From positions 1 to 51,546 of the forward strand of contig VGTH01000005.1 of NCBI GenBank assembly GCA_016874755.1: a stretch of 51,546 nt of DNA. Direction: 5' to 3'. Below the pieces are notes generated by a model. That model was given only the letters and a program-made list of their open reading frames with translations, was not told where the DNA came from and did no database searches. How positions within the stretch are numbered: the first letter of the stretch is position 1; the number at the start of each line of letters is the position of its first letter. Source of the stretch: Deltaproteobacteria bacterium (lineage in GTDB: Bacteria > Desulfobacterota > Binatia > UBA9968). Below, in pieces: positions 1 to 10,400 of the stretch. Both the position numbers and the translations under genes were made by a program.

Positions 1-63
1 GGCTCAGGGCAGGCTCTGAGCCAGTCGAAGGGCTCCGAAGAGCTTTTCAGGAGCCCGCTAGGC
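1..63. repeat. Dispersed repeat with terminal hairpin, copy 1
   Basis: Positions 1-7 and 16-22 form a perfect 7-bp stem (GGCTCAG/CTGAGCC). Positions 25-63 match 49073-49111 at 35 of 39 bases by direct comparison. The element is therefore dispersed at least twice in 51 kb and lies in intergenic DNA both times. It resembles the REP-like palindromes scattered in many environmental proteobacterial genomes. It may extend left of the window. Confidence 0.7.
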
Positions 64-154
64 TAGACCAACATCGTCAGGGCCGCCGCGGCCAACCCTA
101 AGCGAGAGTGGCAGAGTCTCCGTAAACTGTGACTTTAAATAGGAGTGAGAAAAC

Positions 155-1255
155 ATGGCCCAGCACAATGCCAGCAACGAACGAATTAAGCGGCGATATT
201 TCGTGTACCTGAAAGAAGCCAAGCGCCACAGCGAGGCCACCGTGGACGCGGCGGCTAAGGCGCTGGCGCGGTTCGAGTCCTACACCAAGTTTCGCGACTT
301 CAAGGCTTTTCATTACGAGCAGGCGGTGGCTTTCAAAAAGCGCCTATCAGAGCAGGACAGCCAGACGACTGGCGAAAAACTGAGCAAGGCGACACTGCAC
401 GCCACCCTCGCCGACCTCAAACGGTTCTTTCAATGGCTTTCGGATAAGCGAGGTTACAAGTCCCGGTTCAGCTATTCGGACGCCGACTATTTCAATCTGT
501 CCGACAAGGACACGAAGGTGGCGACCGCGCGGCGGGAAAAGCCATTTCCAACCATCGAGCAGGTCAAGCACGTCATCGCGGCGATGCCGAGCAACTCCGA
601 GATCGAGCGGCGCGATCGGGCGGTAATCGCCTTCACCCTGCTCACCGGCGCCCGGGACAGCGCCATCGCGTCGATAAAACTGAAGCACGTCGATCTAACG
701 GCGGGTTGCGTCTATCAGGATGCCCGCGAAGTGCGGACCAAGTTTAGCAAGACGTTCACGACATACTTCTTCCCGGTCGGTGACGAGATTCGGCGCATTG
801 TCGAGGAGTGGCTGGGCTACCTGCGGGAAACCAAACTGTGGGGCAACGACGACCCACTGTTTTCCGCGACCCGTATTGCGGTCGGTGACGAACACCGGTT
901 CCAGGTGGCTGGCCTGGACCGTAGACATTGGAGCAACGCGACCGCGATCCGCAAGATTTTTCGCAGCGCGTTCCAAGTTGCCGGCTTGCCTTACTTCAAT
1001 CCGCACAGCCTGCGGAACACGCTGGTTCAACTCGGCGAGAAGGTTTGCAAGTCGCCCGAAGAGTTCAAAGCCTGGAGCCAGAATCTCGGCCACGAACAAG
1101 TGCTGACAACGTTTAGCAGTTACGGGCAGGTCGCCGGCGTGCGGCAGGCGGAGATCATTCGCGATCTGGCCAAGCCGCGGCAGGTGGGAACTGTCGATGT
1201 GGAAGAACTCGCCAAGGCAGTCGCGCATGTGAGAGCCGCAGCAGTACGGGAGTAG
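155..1255 (+). CDS. Tyrosine recombinase / phage-type integrase
   Basis: This 366-residue protein is a site-specific DNA recombinase of the lambda-integrase family. An N-terminal SAM-like core-binding region (about residues 10-110) precedes the catalytic domain. The catalytic set is visible: Arg in LTGAR, the HxxR box HSLR, His in NLGHE, and the nucleophilic Tyr in SSYGQV near residue 325. The ATG at 155 is preceded by a good ribosome binding site (AGGAGTGAG). It lies three bases from the end of the convergent antitoxin gene. No tRNA or clear attachment site is next to it. With the HigBA pair and the unusual DNA to the right, it suggests an integrated element, possibly the remains of the one that brought in the NRPS cluster. 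Family assignment is firm; target site and activity are unknown. Confidence 0.93.
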   Translation: MAQHNASNERIKRRYFVYLKEAKRHSEATVDAAAKALARFESYTKFRDFKAFHYEQAVAFKKRLSEQDSQTTGEKLSKATLHATLADLKRFFQWLSDKRGYKSRFSYSDADYFNLSDKDTKVATARREKPFPTIEQVKHVIAAMPSNSEIERRDRAVIAFTLLTGARDSAIASIKLKHVDLTAGCVYQDAREVRTKFSKTFTTYFFPVGDEIRRIVEEWLGYLRETKLWGNDDPLFSATRIAVGDEHRFQVAGLDRRHWSNATAIRKIFRSAFQVAGLPYFNPHSLRNTLVQLGEKVCKSPEEFKAWSQNLGHEQVLTTFSSYGQVAGVRQAEIIRDLAKPRQVGTVDVEELAKAVAHVRAAAVRE

Positions 1256-1258
1256 AGC

Positions 1259-1540
1259 TTAGGCAACGCGCCGGACTTTAATCTTGTCGCTCTCTTTTTC
1301 GAGCTGGGCGAGGTCGTAGGTCATCTGCATGCCGAGCCATACCTCGGGGCTCGATCCAAAAGCTTTTGACAGCCTAATGGCCATCTCCGGCGAAATGCCC
1401 GCCTTTAAATTAACCAGGTTGTTGAGCGCCTGGCGCGTGACGCCGAGGATTTCGGCGCCCTTGGTGACCGTTAGGCCGAGCGGGTCAAGGCAGTCTTGGC
1501 GGACCAGCCGGCCGGGGTGGGGTGGATTTTTCATCTTCAT
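1259..1540 (-). CDS. higA: HigA-family antitoxin (XRE helix-turn-helix)
   Basis: This 93-residue protein is the DNA-binding antitoxin of a HigBA type II toxin-antitoxin pair. It shows the HigA signature: an N-terminal HPG (residues 7-9), an XRE helix-turn-helix around VTRQALNNLV, and a C-terminal P-E-(V/M)-W-L-x-M-Q motif. It would bind and neutralise the toxin and repress its own operon. It lies 10 bp downstream of the toxin gene on the same strand, in the toxin-first order typical of HigBA. AGGAGA precedes the ATG. A second ATG two codons in is an equally possible start. Confidence 0.9.
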   Translation of the reverse strand: MKMKNPPHPGRLVRQDCLDPLGLTVTKGAEILGVTRQALNNLVNLKAGISPEMAIRLSKAFGSSPEVWLGMQMTYDLAQLEKESDKIKVRRVA

Positions 1541-1550
1541 TGTTTGTCTC

Positions 1551-1829
1551 CTAATGGTAATCGATCAAATCGACATCCCAAACATGTCCTTCACGAAACC
1601 GGAATATCACCCGCCAGTTCGCCCGAACCGTGACGCTCCAGAAACCCTCGAGCCGGCCCTTGAGCGGATGGAGTCTGAAACCGGGGAGACTCGCATCCGA
1701 CGGAACCCTAGCGCGGCTTAGAACGGCGAGGATGTTTTCTAACTTCTCGATCATGTCAGCCTGAAGCCCTCTGGGGTCGCCGTCGACATAAAGCCGTTGC
1801 AGTCCCTTGTGTCGAAAACTTTGGATCAT
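1551..1829 (-). CDS. higB: HigB/RelE-superfamily mRNA interferase toxin
   Basis: This 92-residue protein has the HigB fold signature: an N-terminal IQSFRHKGLQRLY, a central LPGFRLHPLKG, then W-x-V-T-V-R-x-N-W-R-V-I-F-R-F and a C-terminal V-D-L-I-D-Y-H. Toxins of this family cleave mRNA at the ribosome. The His and Tyr at the end and the basic Arg residues are kept, so it looks intact. It is first in the operon. Just upstream of its ATG are two GTTAG repeats (1830-1834 and 1839-1843) that could be half-sites for HigA autorepression; this is inference. Such pairs commonly stabilise mobile islands. Confidence 0.9.
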   Translation of the reverse strand: MIQSFRHKGLQRLYVDGDPRGLQADMIEKLENILAVLSRARVPSDASLPGFRLHPLKGRLEGFWSVTVRANWRVIFRFREGHVWDVDLIDYH

Positions 1830-1859
1830 GTTAGCGCCGTTAGGCCTTTACTGGACTAG

Positions 1860-2515
1860 CCTACTGTGACAAGTGGGGCTTTGCAATTGCAATTGGCCGA
1901 TGACTCAACGGGAGTCCATGTGGACGGACGGGGGCGCTGGTGTCTGGCGCAGCGGAGCGCAGTCAGTCGGCGGCGCCATGGGCGGGCAGGAGATCAACAA
2001 CCGCCGTGGCGCTGGAGTGGAGCGGAGCGAGGGCTACCAAGTGGAGTGCAGCGCAAGCGCGACGGCGTACCGCAGATGACCGGAGTTCCCCGCGCGAGCG
2101 TTCCGAGGGCGCCCTGAGAAAATCGCACTACGGCAGACACTCCGATGAGCGGGCCTCCGAGCGAAGCGCTTGAGACTTGGCCCGCGCGCCCGCAATCTGA
2201 AAAGCGGTGAGGCGGGGCGGGTGTCGGCGGCGTGGTGGTCCCGAGCGAGCGCTCGGCGCGGCCTTAGCGAGCGGTCCCATGGCGGAGTGGGAGCCCAGAG
2301 CGATGCGGGTGGTTGGGTGCCCGGTAGTGGGTGGCGGCGGCAAAGAGCCCTCGTCTCGCCCTTGAGCGTCTCCAGTGTAATCCCTCCGCTTCGCCTTCGC
2401 CGACAGGCATCGGGGGAAAGAGTGGGAGGCCAGAGGTCTGGAGAGCGCCGGGCGAGAAGGGGGCGGCGTCGCGGCGGGCTCGGCGGAGTGGGTGTAGTGC
2501 AGTTCAGGGTGCCCG
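1860..2515. other. GC-rich, G-skewed stretch without a credible gene
   Basis: About 650 bases sit between higB and the NRPS. The plus strand is very rich in G and in short words such as GAGCG, AGCGGAGCG and GCGAAGCGC. It has self-complementary blocks; for example, 2241-2256 reads the same on both strands apart from the two centre bases. Open frames exist on both strands, but their translations are low-complexity Arg/Ser/Gly/Pro mixes without domains, as expected from GC-rich noncoding DNA. Possibilities are a structured noncoding RNA, a fossil repeat array, or foreign DNA left by the island. None can be proved here. Confidence 0.55.
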
Positions 2516-2978
2516 TTGAATTAACCATTCACGATGAGTTGCCCGGTTGTCACGTTAGGTATGTGAGAGGGTCAAAACAATGCGCATGGATATGCCTAAG
2601 GCGGCGCAGAAATTTTAACTCGCTGGAATTCAGAACGTAATCGCGGGGGCAACTTTAGGGGCAACACCATTTTTTTGAACTAAGGAAACTGTTTCTTCTT
2701 GAATACTTGTGCGGCAAAGTCGATACCGGCGGGTGCTCCATTCTCTAGGCGGGGTTTGATTGATTGATCGGTCTGGGTTCGTTTGATACTGGGCGTCCAG
2801 CATCGTTATGCAAGTCGCTTGGCTCAGCTTTCGTGCTTTCATGCGCCGCCTGAGTTTTTTGCAATGCGCGCTGCCGCTGCCAATAACTCCCTACCGACAA
2901 CGAGATCATGGTCGATGGCTCGCGGCTCGCGTCGACTTCACGGTTCGGTTGCCGCGGCGACTCAGGCGTGCCGGTTGT
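2516..2978. other. Gene-poor spacer downstream of the NRPS
   Basis: Base composition drops to ordinary or slightly AT-rich at about 2516. The stretch has a short direct repeat, GGGGCAAC (about 2646-2665, two copies 12 bp apart), a T7 run and a TTGATTGATTGAT run near 2756. No domain-bearing frame, tRNA or convincing terminator was found. It is simply the 3' flank of the NRPS operon. Confidence 0.5.
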
Positions 2979-4436
2979 CTAGCGATCCAAGCATTCTTTC
3001 AGCTTGGCGCCCAAGATTTTTACTTCCTGGCGGAACAGCGTGATGTGCGTCCCTGGCAGCCAATGAACCTCGATACCCCCGCGCGCCAGGTTTTCCCAGC
3101 CTAAAGTGCCATTAGTTTGCGTAGCCAGCTCCGCGGCATTGATTAAAGTCACTTTGCCATGATACTTGCGGGGCCGGTGTTTTCGCAGCGCCTTGATGTA
3201 AGCACGTTTGAAAGCTCCGATCGAAGCGCTGACGTCATTTGAATGCTGCGTTCTCCCAACCGTAACCGGCTGCTGCACGCCCTGTGCAAGCTCGCCTGTT
3301 TTCAAATCGGCAAAGGCCGCCATACCCCGGTGTGAGAAATAGCCTGGAAGGTCTGCCCAACTGAGATTCGTGACTTCATCCCAATGATAGCGCGCTCGTT
3401 GAACGTAATAGTTTTCCGCCCATCGTTTGGTGGCTTGTTGCCATCGTTCGACGACCGGCTCCGCAAGAAAATAAAGATAATCTGACAACTTTGGGAATTC
3501 CGTGTCGAGCAACCCCAAGAACGCCACTTGGTCGCCGCATCGTTCCAGCTGACACGCCATTTCGTAGGCCAAAACTCCGCCGATACAGGCACCCGTCAGA
3601 TAATAGGGACCATTCGGCTGAAACTCCTTGATTTCAGCCAAGTAGTCCCGTGCCATTTGCGCAACGTTAGCGTGCGGAGCCTCCAACCCCTCCGCACCTT
3701 TTGGCCGCAGGCCGAAAATTGGATACTCAGCGCCGACGTAGTGCGCTAGACGAGCGTAGAAGAAAAGCTCGACGTCAACTTCGCCGCCCATTCCTCCAGG
3801 AACCATATAGATCGGACTCTTCCCGTTGCCGGCTTGAAATTGACGGAGGTACTGCCAACCCGTGGTTCCGACCTGACTCGACGAGTATCTCTGCCGCTGC
3901 GCATCGGCAACTGGCCGGGCCAGTTGTTCGATAGTCGGGTAGCGAAATAAGGTCACCATCGGTAGATCGATTTGAAACTCTTCGCGCATTCGCGCGTAAA
4001 TCTGAACCGCCAGCAATGAATGACCCCCAAGGTCAAAAAAATTGTCGCGCACACTGACCTTTTCTTGCCGCAGCACAGTTTTCCAGATGCGCTCCATGGT
4101 TTCTTCGATCTCGCCACTCGGCCCGATGTATTCCGTTGACAAGTCGCGCTGGATTGGATTGGGAGCGGGCAGCGCTTTGCGGTCAATCTTGCCATTGGGC
4201 GTCAAGGGCAGTGCCGCCAGCACGACAAACTGTGACGGCACCATGTAATCCGGCAAGGTCGCGCGCGCGTGCGCGCGCAATTCATCAGCGCTGGGCGCCG
4301 GTTCAGCTGCGATGTAGGCCACCACGCGGCGATCGCCCGGGCTATCTTCTCTGACTATGGCGGCGGTTTCTTTGATCGCGGGATGACGCGCTAGTGTCGC
4401 TTCGATTTCGCCCAGCTCAATGCGAAAACCACGCAA
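2979..4436 (-). CDS. NRPS/PKS protein 2, C-terminal part: end of A domain, PCP, Cys-thioesterase
   Basis: This frame carries the end of the adenylation domain (from RGFRIELGEIEA, core motif A8, to A10 NGKIDRKAL with the Lys), a peptidyl carrier protein (LGGHS, Ser140 of this frame) and a thioesterase (about residues 205-485). The thioesterase nucleophile motif is GACIG with Cys284 in place of Ser, followed by Asp311 and His464 in GTHITLF, so the triad is Cys-Asp-His. It is not a separate gene. Its start (TTG at 4436) lies inside a conserved A-domain motif, and the upstream frame breaks in the same motif. Adding one G to the run at 4456-4460 joins them as LGGIDNQVKLRGFRIELGE. Read as the end of the gene beginning at 11746, a protein of about 2920 residues. 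Confidence 0.92.
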   Translation of the reverse strand: MRGFRIELGEIEATLARHPAIKETAAIVREDSPGDRRVVAYIAAEPAPSADELRAHARATLPDYMVPSQFVVLAALPLTPNGKIDRKALPAPNPIQRDLSTEYIGPSGEIEETMERIWKTVLRQEKVSVRDNFFDLGGHSLLAVQIYARMREEFQIDLPMVTLFRYPTIEQLARPVADAQRQRYSSSQVGTTGWQYLRQFQAGNGKSPIYMVPGGMGGEVDVELFFYARLAHYVGAEYPIFGLRPKGAEGLEAPHANVAQMARDYLAEIKEFQPNGPYYLTGACIGGVLAYEMACQLERCGDQVAFLGLLDTEFPKLSDYLYFLAEPVVERWQQATKRWAENYYVQRARYHWDEVTNLSWADLPGYFSHRGMAAFADLKTGELAQGVQQPVTVGRTQHSNDVSASIGAFKRAYIKALRKHRPRKYHGKVTLINAAELATQTNGTLGWENLARGGIEVHWLPGTHITLFRQEVKILGAKLKECLDR

Positions 4437-7400
4437 CTTGACCTGATTATCGATTCCCCCAAGTAGTCTATCTGCCCGTCGGGCCGATAGCGCGCCAGAT
4501 CACCCGTCCTATACAGCCGCCGCTGGGAATCGGCGCTGAATGGATTGGTGACAAACTTCTCCGCCGTCAGCTCCGGCCGGTTGTGATAGCCCTGAGCCAG
4601 TCCTTCGCCGCCGAGGTAGAGCTCGCCGGCAACTCCGATCGGCACCGGATTGAGCCAGCGGTCGAGTATATACGCTTGGGTATTGTGGATTGGCCGGCCA
4701 ATGCTTGGCGCCGCGCCGCGCTGTCGCAGCGTGAAAGTTGAATAGGTTGTATCTTCCGTCGGCCCGTAAAGGTCGTAAACTCGCTCCACCGAGGTGCTCT
4801 CGTAGATCCGATCCACCAGCTCGGTTTTGAGCGGTTCGCCTGCTAAGTTGACCGTCCGCACCGAAACCGGAATCTGGCCGCCGCGCACCAGTTCGGCCAT
4901 CGCCGACGGCACCGTGTTGACCAGCGTCACCTCGCCGGCTGCAGGCAAGTTGGGCAGCTGCAATGCGTCTTGAGCCAGGATTACTGCACCACCGCTTCCT
5001 AGCGTGACAAATAGTTCGAAGATTGATAGATCGAAGCAAATCGACGTCGCCGCCAACACGCCGCGCAGCTCCTCTGCACCGAAGACCGACTTGGCCCAGT
5101 GAATGAACGCCACGGCGCTCCGGTGTTCGATCGCCACGCCCTTCGGTTGTCCGGTGGAACCCGAAGTGTAGATCAGATACGCAAGATCGTTGGACCCGCC
5201 TGACCGGCTTAGATTTTCATTACTGTCGGACTCAGTGCGCTGCCCATCGCTATCGACGCAAATCTTGCGCACCGACGACTCGGCAAACTGCCCGATCAGC
5301 TCACTTTGAGTCACCAGAACGCTGGCGCCGCTATCGCGCAGCATGAAATTCAGCCGCTCGCGCGGATACTTTGGGTCGAGCGGCACATAGGCTCCACCAG
5401 CCTTGAGGATCGCCAGCAGCGCAGCCACCATTTCGACCGATCGGTTCAGGCAGACCGCCACCATACCGCCAGAGCCGATGCCGAGCGTTCTGAGATGATG
5501 CGCTAACTGATTGGCGCGCTCGTTGAGATTGCGATAGCTAACCCGCTCCGCTTCATAGATCAGCGCCACCGCATCCGGCCTGCCCTCGGCCTGGATCTCG
5601 AAGAGCTCGTGGATCAGTTGGTCTTTGGGATATTCGATGCGATTGTCGTTCCAGATATGAAGCAACTGCTCGCGCTCCGGCGCCGACAGCATCGGCAGCT
5701 GGCCCAGCTCCTTGCCCCCGTCCGTAGCGACGGCCTCGATCAACGTTTGGTAATGTCCCAGCCAGCGCCGGATGGTCGCCGCGTCGAAGATTGCGCTGTT
5801 GAACTGCCACTGCAACGTAATATCGCTGCCAGTGTCGATAACGTTGAACTCGCTGTCGAGGCTCACCCCCGCACGCGGCACACTGTCCTGGCTAACGTCC
5901 AGTCCACGAAAGCTACCTTTGTATTCTACTTTATCGACGTTGGAACTAACCGCCACGAGCGGAGCTCGGCTCGCGTCGCGCGGCAGTTTTAGCTTCTGCA
6001 GTAAACTTCCATAGGTGCAATTCTGATGTTCGAAGGCATCGAGAACCGCTGTTCGCAACGCTGTGAGATAATCGACAAACTTTGTTTCAGCAGTGAGGCG
6101 AGTGCGCAGCGGCAGGAAGTTGACGCAATGACCGACTAGGTCCGGGCTTCCATAAGAGATTTGACCCGCGGCTGAAATGGCAACCGCAAATTCTTGCTGG
6201 CCGCTCAGTCTATGGAGCAAGACGTTGAATGCCGCCAGGCCGGTCGCGAACAGTGTTGCGCGTCGCTCGGCCATAAACCGTCGCAAGCGATCAGCGAGCT
6301 GCTCCGGGAGCTTGAGACACTCTTGAGCGCCTGAGTAACTTCGCGTCGCCGGACGGGGCCGGTCGGTTGGCAAGTCGAGCAGCGGCACCGGTTGTTCGTA
6401 CTGAGCTAGCCAGTACGCTTCGGCTTCGGATGATTTCCCCTCTTGCCGCTGGCGTTCTTGCCAAGACGCATAGTCGCCAAACTGCGTTGCCGTCGCTAAC
6501 GAGGGCGTTTCGCCGTTGCAGAAAGCCGAGTAGAGCGCGCCGAGCTCCGCAAACAGCACGCCGTGCGACCAGCCATCGACTGCGATGTGGTGGGTGGTCA
6601 ACACCAGCTTATGGTCTTCGGGAGCGCACTTAACGATGCGGGCGCGCAAGAGCGGCCCGCCATCGAGCGCGAACCGTTCGCGGTTGTCCGCTTCCGCCAA
6701 CTTGCGGAGCTGCTCGGCTTGCAGCGTTTGATCCAAATGCGACAGATCCTCGAGCGGTACCGCGATATCGACTTTGCTCCTGGTCGTGACTTCGCGCCCT
6801 TCCGCATCGAAGACCGCGCGCAGTGCATCGTGGCGCGCGACGATTTCATTGATGGCTTTCACCAAGGCCTGACAATCCAAACCCCCGCGCAAGCGCAGCA
6901 GGGCCGTGTCGGCGAAAGCCAGGGAAGCCTCGTCGCTCAGCTGCGCCGCCAACCAGAGCTCGCGTTGGCCCTCGGTCATAGAAAATTGCGCCGGCGTCTT
7001 GCTTCCTCCGTCAAGAGTAGCTTTCAGCGGCGGCGTCCCACTGGACGAGGTTGGCAGAAAACCCGCCGCCTGCATGGCCGCAAGGCTGTCGCGAAACGCC
7101 GCGACGATGCGTTCTACGTCGGCGTCGCTGTGCGCCGCCGTCAAAATCCAACTGCGCCCTTCCCAGACATGGATGCCCCTGTCCCGCATGTGCACATAGA
7201 AAAGCCCCGCGTGGGTGCAGTCCGGCGGGAACTCCACGGCAAATACCGAACTGAAGTGCGGTATGCGCACCGGCACTCGTGCCGTTTCGGCCTCTGCACG
7301 CAGAGCGTTCACGAGTCGCTCCGTGCGTTGATTCACAGTTTCCTGCAATTGCGGACCCTGCTCTTTTAAGTAGTTCAAACAAGCCCACGCTGCCGCCAGT

Positions 7401-10400
7401 GCAAGCGGGTGGCGCACGAAGGTGCCGGCGAAGTAGGTCATGCCGACTTCCGGCGCCGAATCGTCACCGTACTGCCAAGGGCCGCCATCCAACGCGTCCA
7501 TGTATTGCGCGTTGCCCGCTACCACACCGATAGGAAAGCCGCCGCCGATCACTTTGCCGTAGGTCGCGATATCGGCGCGGATGCCGTAGACTGCCTGCAT
7601 GCCTCCTAGGTGAGTGCGAAATCCGGTAATCACCTCGTCGAAGATCAGCGCGCTACCAGATTCTTCGGTGAATTCTCTGATTTGCTGAAAGAGCTCCTTC
7701 GGTTGAAAATCGACGCGCCGTCCTTGCACCGGCTCGACGATAACGGCGGCAAGCTCGTGGGCGTGAGCGCGCAGGATTTCCAAACAGCGCGGATCTTCAT
7801 GATCCAATACGAGCATATTCTGGGTTGCGCTCGCGGGAATGCCCGGCGCGGCTGGAATCGATTTCAGCTCACCGCTACGGTTGACACCGCGCACGACCAC
7901 TTCATCAAAGATACCGTGGTAGTCACCGCTGAACGTCGCGATCTTGTCGCGGCCAGTGACCGTGCGCGCCATCCGCATCGCCGCGAGCACCGCTTCAGAG
8001 CCGGTATTGCAAAACGCGGCGCGCTCCATGCCCGTTAGCTCGCACAAAAGCTTGGCCACTTTCCCTGCCAGCGGTGACTGCGGGCCGATTTCCATGCCCT
8101 GTTCCAACTGTTTGTGCAGTGCTTCGGTGACAAAGGCCGGTGCGTGGCCGAAGAAAATCGCGCCAAAGCCGCTGGTCAAATCGATGTATTCATTGCCGTC
8201 AACGTCCCATAGCTTGGCGCCGGCAGACCGTTCGGTAACGATCGGGTAGACTAACTCTTTCCACCACGCGCGAAAGCCGGATACCGCGCGGGGGTCGGCG
8301 AGGTAAGAGCGATACTCGGCGGTGAGCTCCTTCGATTTTCTGGTCTTTGCCAGATAACTCGCGCTCAGCTCTTTGAGTGCCTCCACCTGGCGCGCGCTCA
8401 GGCCGCCGCTGCTGCCTTTGTTGACCGGCTTGTAGGGGCCGAAGCCGCGCGTTTCGCTAGTGATCGTCTCCGGCTTGATTGCCGGTGTTGTCGGCGCTGC
8501 CGCTATGACTACAGGTTGAGTATTCTGCGCTTTCACTGTCGTGGACACTGCCGCGGCGCCGCGCAGCATGTCGAGCTGTTGCTGCATCAAGTCTAGCTGC
8601 CTAGCGAAAATCCGTTCCAAAGCGTCATGATCGGTCACGCCGTGGATCGCTAGGTTACCGACCGTATTCTGATCACCGATGGGTTGGCACACTTGGGACT
8701 CAACGTCGTGATCCGTCGCCGCCTCGCTATTTTCAACGACCGACACGGGTGGTGGAGGTATTAGCGTCACAAGATGATCCGCCAGGCTATTTAGCGAGTC
8801 GTACTCTTCCAACAATTGGCGGAATTTGATGTTGATCGCGAATCTCTTATGGATAGCGGTGCTCGCCTGGGTGAGAATCAAGGAATCGAGACCGAGCTCG
8901 AGAAAAGCGACGGTCGGTGCGAAATCAGCTAGCGGGATACCGGAGATCTCGCTGAACAACGCTTGCAACTCACCTAAGATGCGCGCACGGTGGGCAGCTC
9001 CATCCACCGCCGCTGGTTTTGACGATTGTTTAACGATCGGGTTCATAGCCGGTTTGCTCGCCTCATTGAGTTTTGCAACGGTCGGTGGGGCATCGACCCA
9101 ATATCGCTTCCGTTCGAATGGGTAGGTCGGCAGCGGCACTTTGCGGCGCGGTCGGTGATCGTGCACCTCTTGCCAATCGACCGCAGCGCCTGCGCACCAC
9201 AGACGGCCGAGCGCCTGCAGCAATGCATCAAGGTCACGCTCGCTGGCGCCGTCGCCCGCCAACGAGGTCAAGAACTCTATTTGCGTTTCTCGCTCGGCTT
9301 GCTGGCGCGCAAAAGTGCCTAAAGCTCGACCAGGACCCACTTCCAGCAGATGCGTCGGTAGAGCGCTCAACAATGTGCGCAGCGCGTCACTGAAACGCAC
9401 GGCCTGGCGCATCTGTCGAACCCAATAATCGGCGGCGATTGGGCGATCGTTGGCGATCCAATCACCGGTCAATGAAGAAACCCAAGGGATTTGCGGAGCG
9501 TCGAATTTCACGCGCCGCACTATTTCGCCAAAGGGCGCAAGAATCGGATCGAGCATCGCCGAGTGAAACGCGTGCGATGTGCCAAGACGTTTGCAAACTA
9601 CTTTTTCTTCGCCGAGCTGTGCCTCTAGTGCTTCGATCGCTTCATGGGGACCCGCAACCATCGTCAGCTTTGGGCTATTGATCGCTGCAATCGACAAAGC
9701 TGCGCCAAGGCGCGGCGCGAGCTTGTCCTCCGCCAATCGCACCGCCAGCATCACGCCGCAGGGCAGCGCTTGCATCAGCCGCGCGCGCTCGGCGAGCAGC
9801 ATCAACGCATCGTCGCGCGACATCACGCCGGCGAGACACGCCGCGACGTACTCGCCCAAACTGTGGCCGATGAGCGCTCGCGGACGCACACCCCAGCGCA
9901 GCCACTGCTGCGCCAAGGCATATCCGACGGCGAACAGCACCGGCTGGGTGATCAGAGTGGCGTTGATATCGGGATGCGATTTTTCGTCATCGGTTGAGTC
10001 GGGATACAAAACCTCGCGTATGTCGAGGCCGAGTCGAGGTGTGAGAAATTCGGCGCAGGCGCTGAGCTCAGTGTAAAAGAGTCCCTTCTCATCGTACAAG
10101 CCGCGCGCCATGTTAACGTATTGCGCGCCTTGGCCAGGAAACATGAAAGCCACGCCCGACGTCTCGCTGAGCGGCTTTCCTTTCGGATCAGCCGTGGTTA
10201 GCACCGTGATGGCTTCGCTCCGGTCGCGGCACACGACTGCCCGGCGGTGCGCGAAATCGCGCCGGCCGGTTTGCAGCGTGTGCGCTACATCGGCGAGGTT
10301 TAGATCGGGATTTTGTTCAAGACGAGTAGCAAGATTGATCGACGCTTGAGCGAGGGCGGCCTCGCTCCGTGCCGATAGCACGAGGAGCTGCGGAGCACGC

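Noticed and set aside
1-154. tRNA-linked attachment site next to the integrase
   Set aside because: No cloverleaf or T-arm motif was found, and no matching direct repeat was found at the far side of the NRPS.
2034-2528. A 164-residue minus-strand frame and overlapping plus-strand frames in the GC-rich stretch
   Set aside because: Low-complexity Arg/Pro/Ser translations, open on several frames at once, no ribosome site and no domain; typical of GC-rich noncoding DNA.
4456-4460. Phase-variable homopolymer control of the NRPS
   Set aside because: A run of five or six G is short for contingency loci; a sequencing or assembly slip is simpler, so it is reported only as a frameshift.
6563-7369. 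A 268-residue plus-strand frame inside the PKS-NRPS gene
   Set aside because: It is antisense to the aminotransferase-condensation part, whose motifs are intact; it shows no domain of its own.
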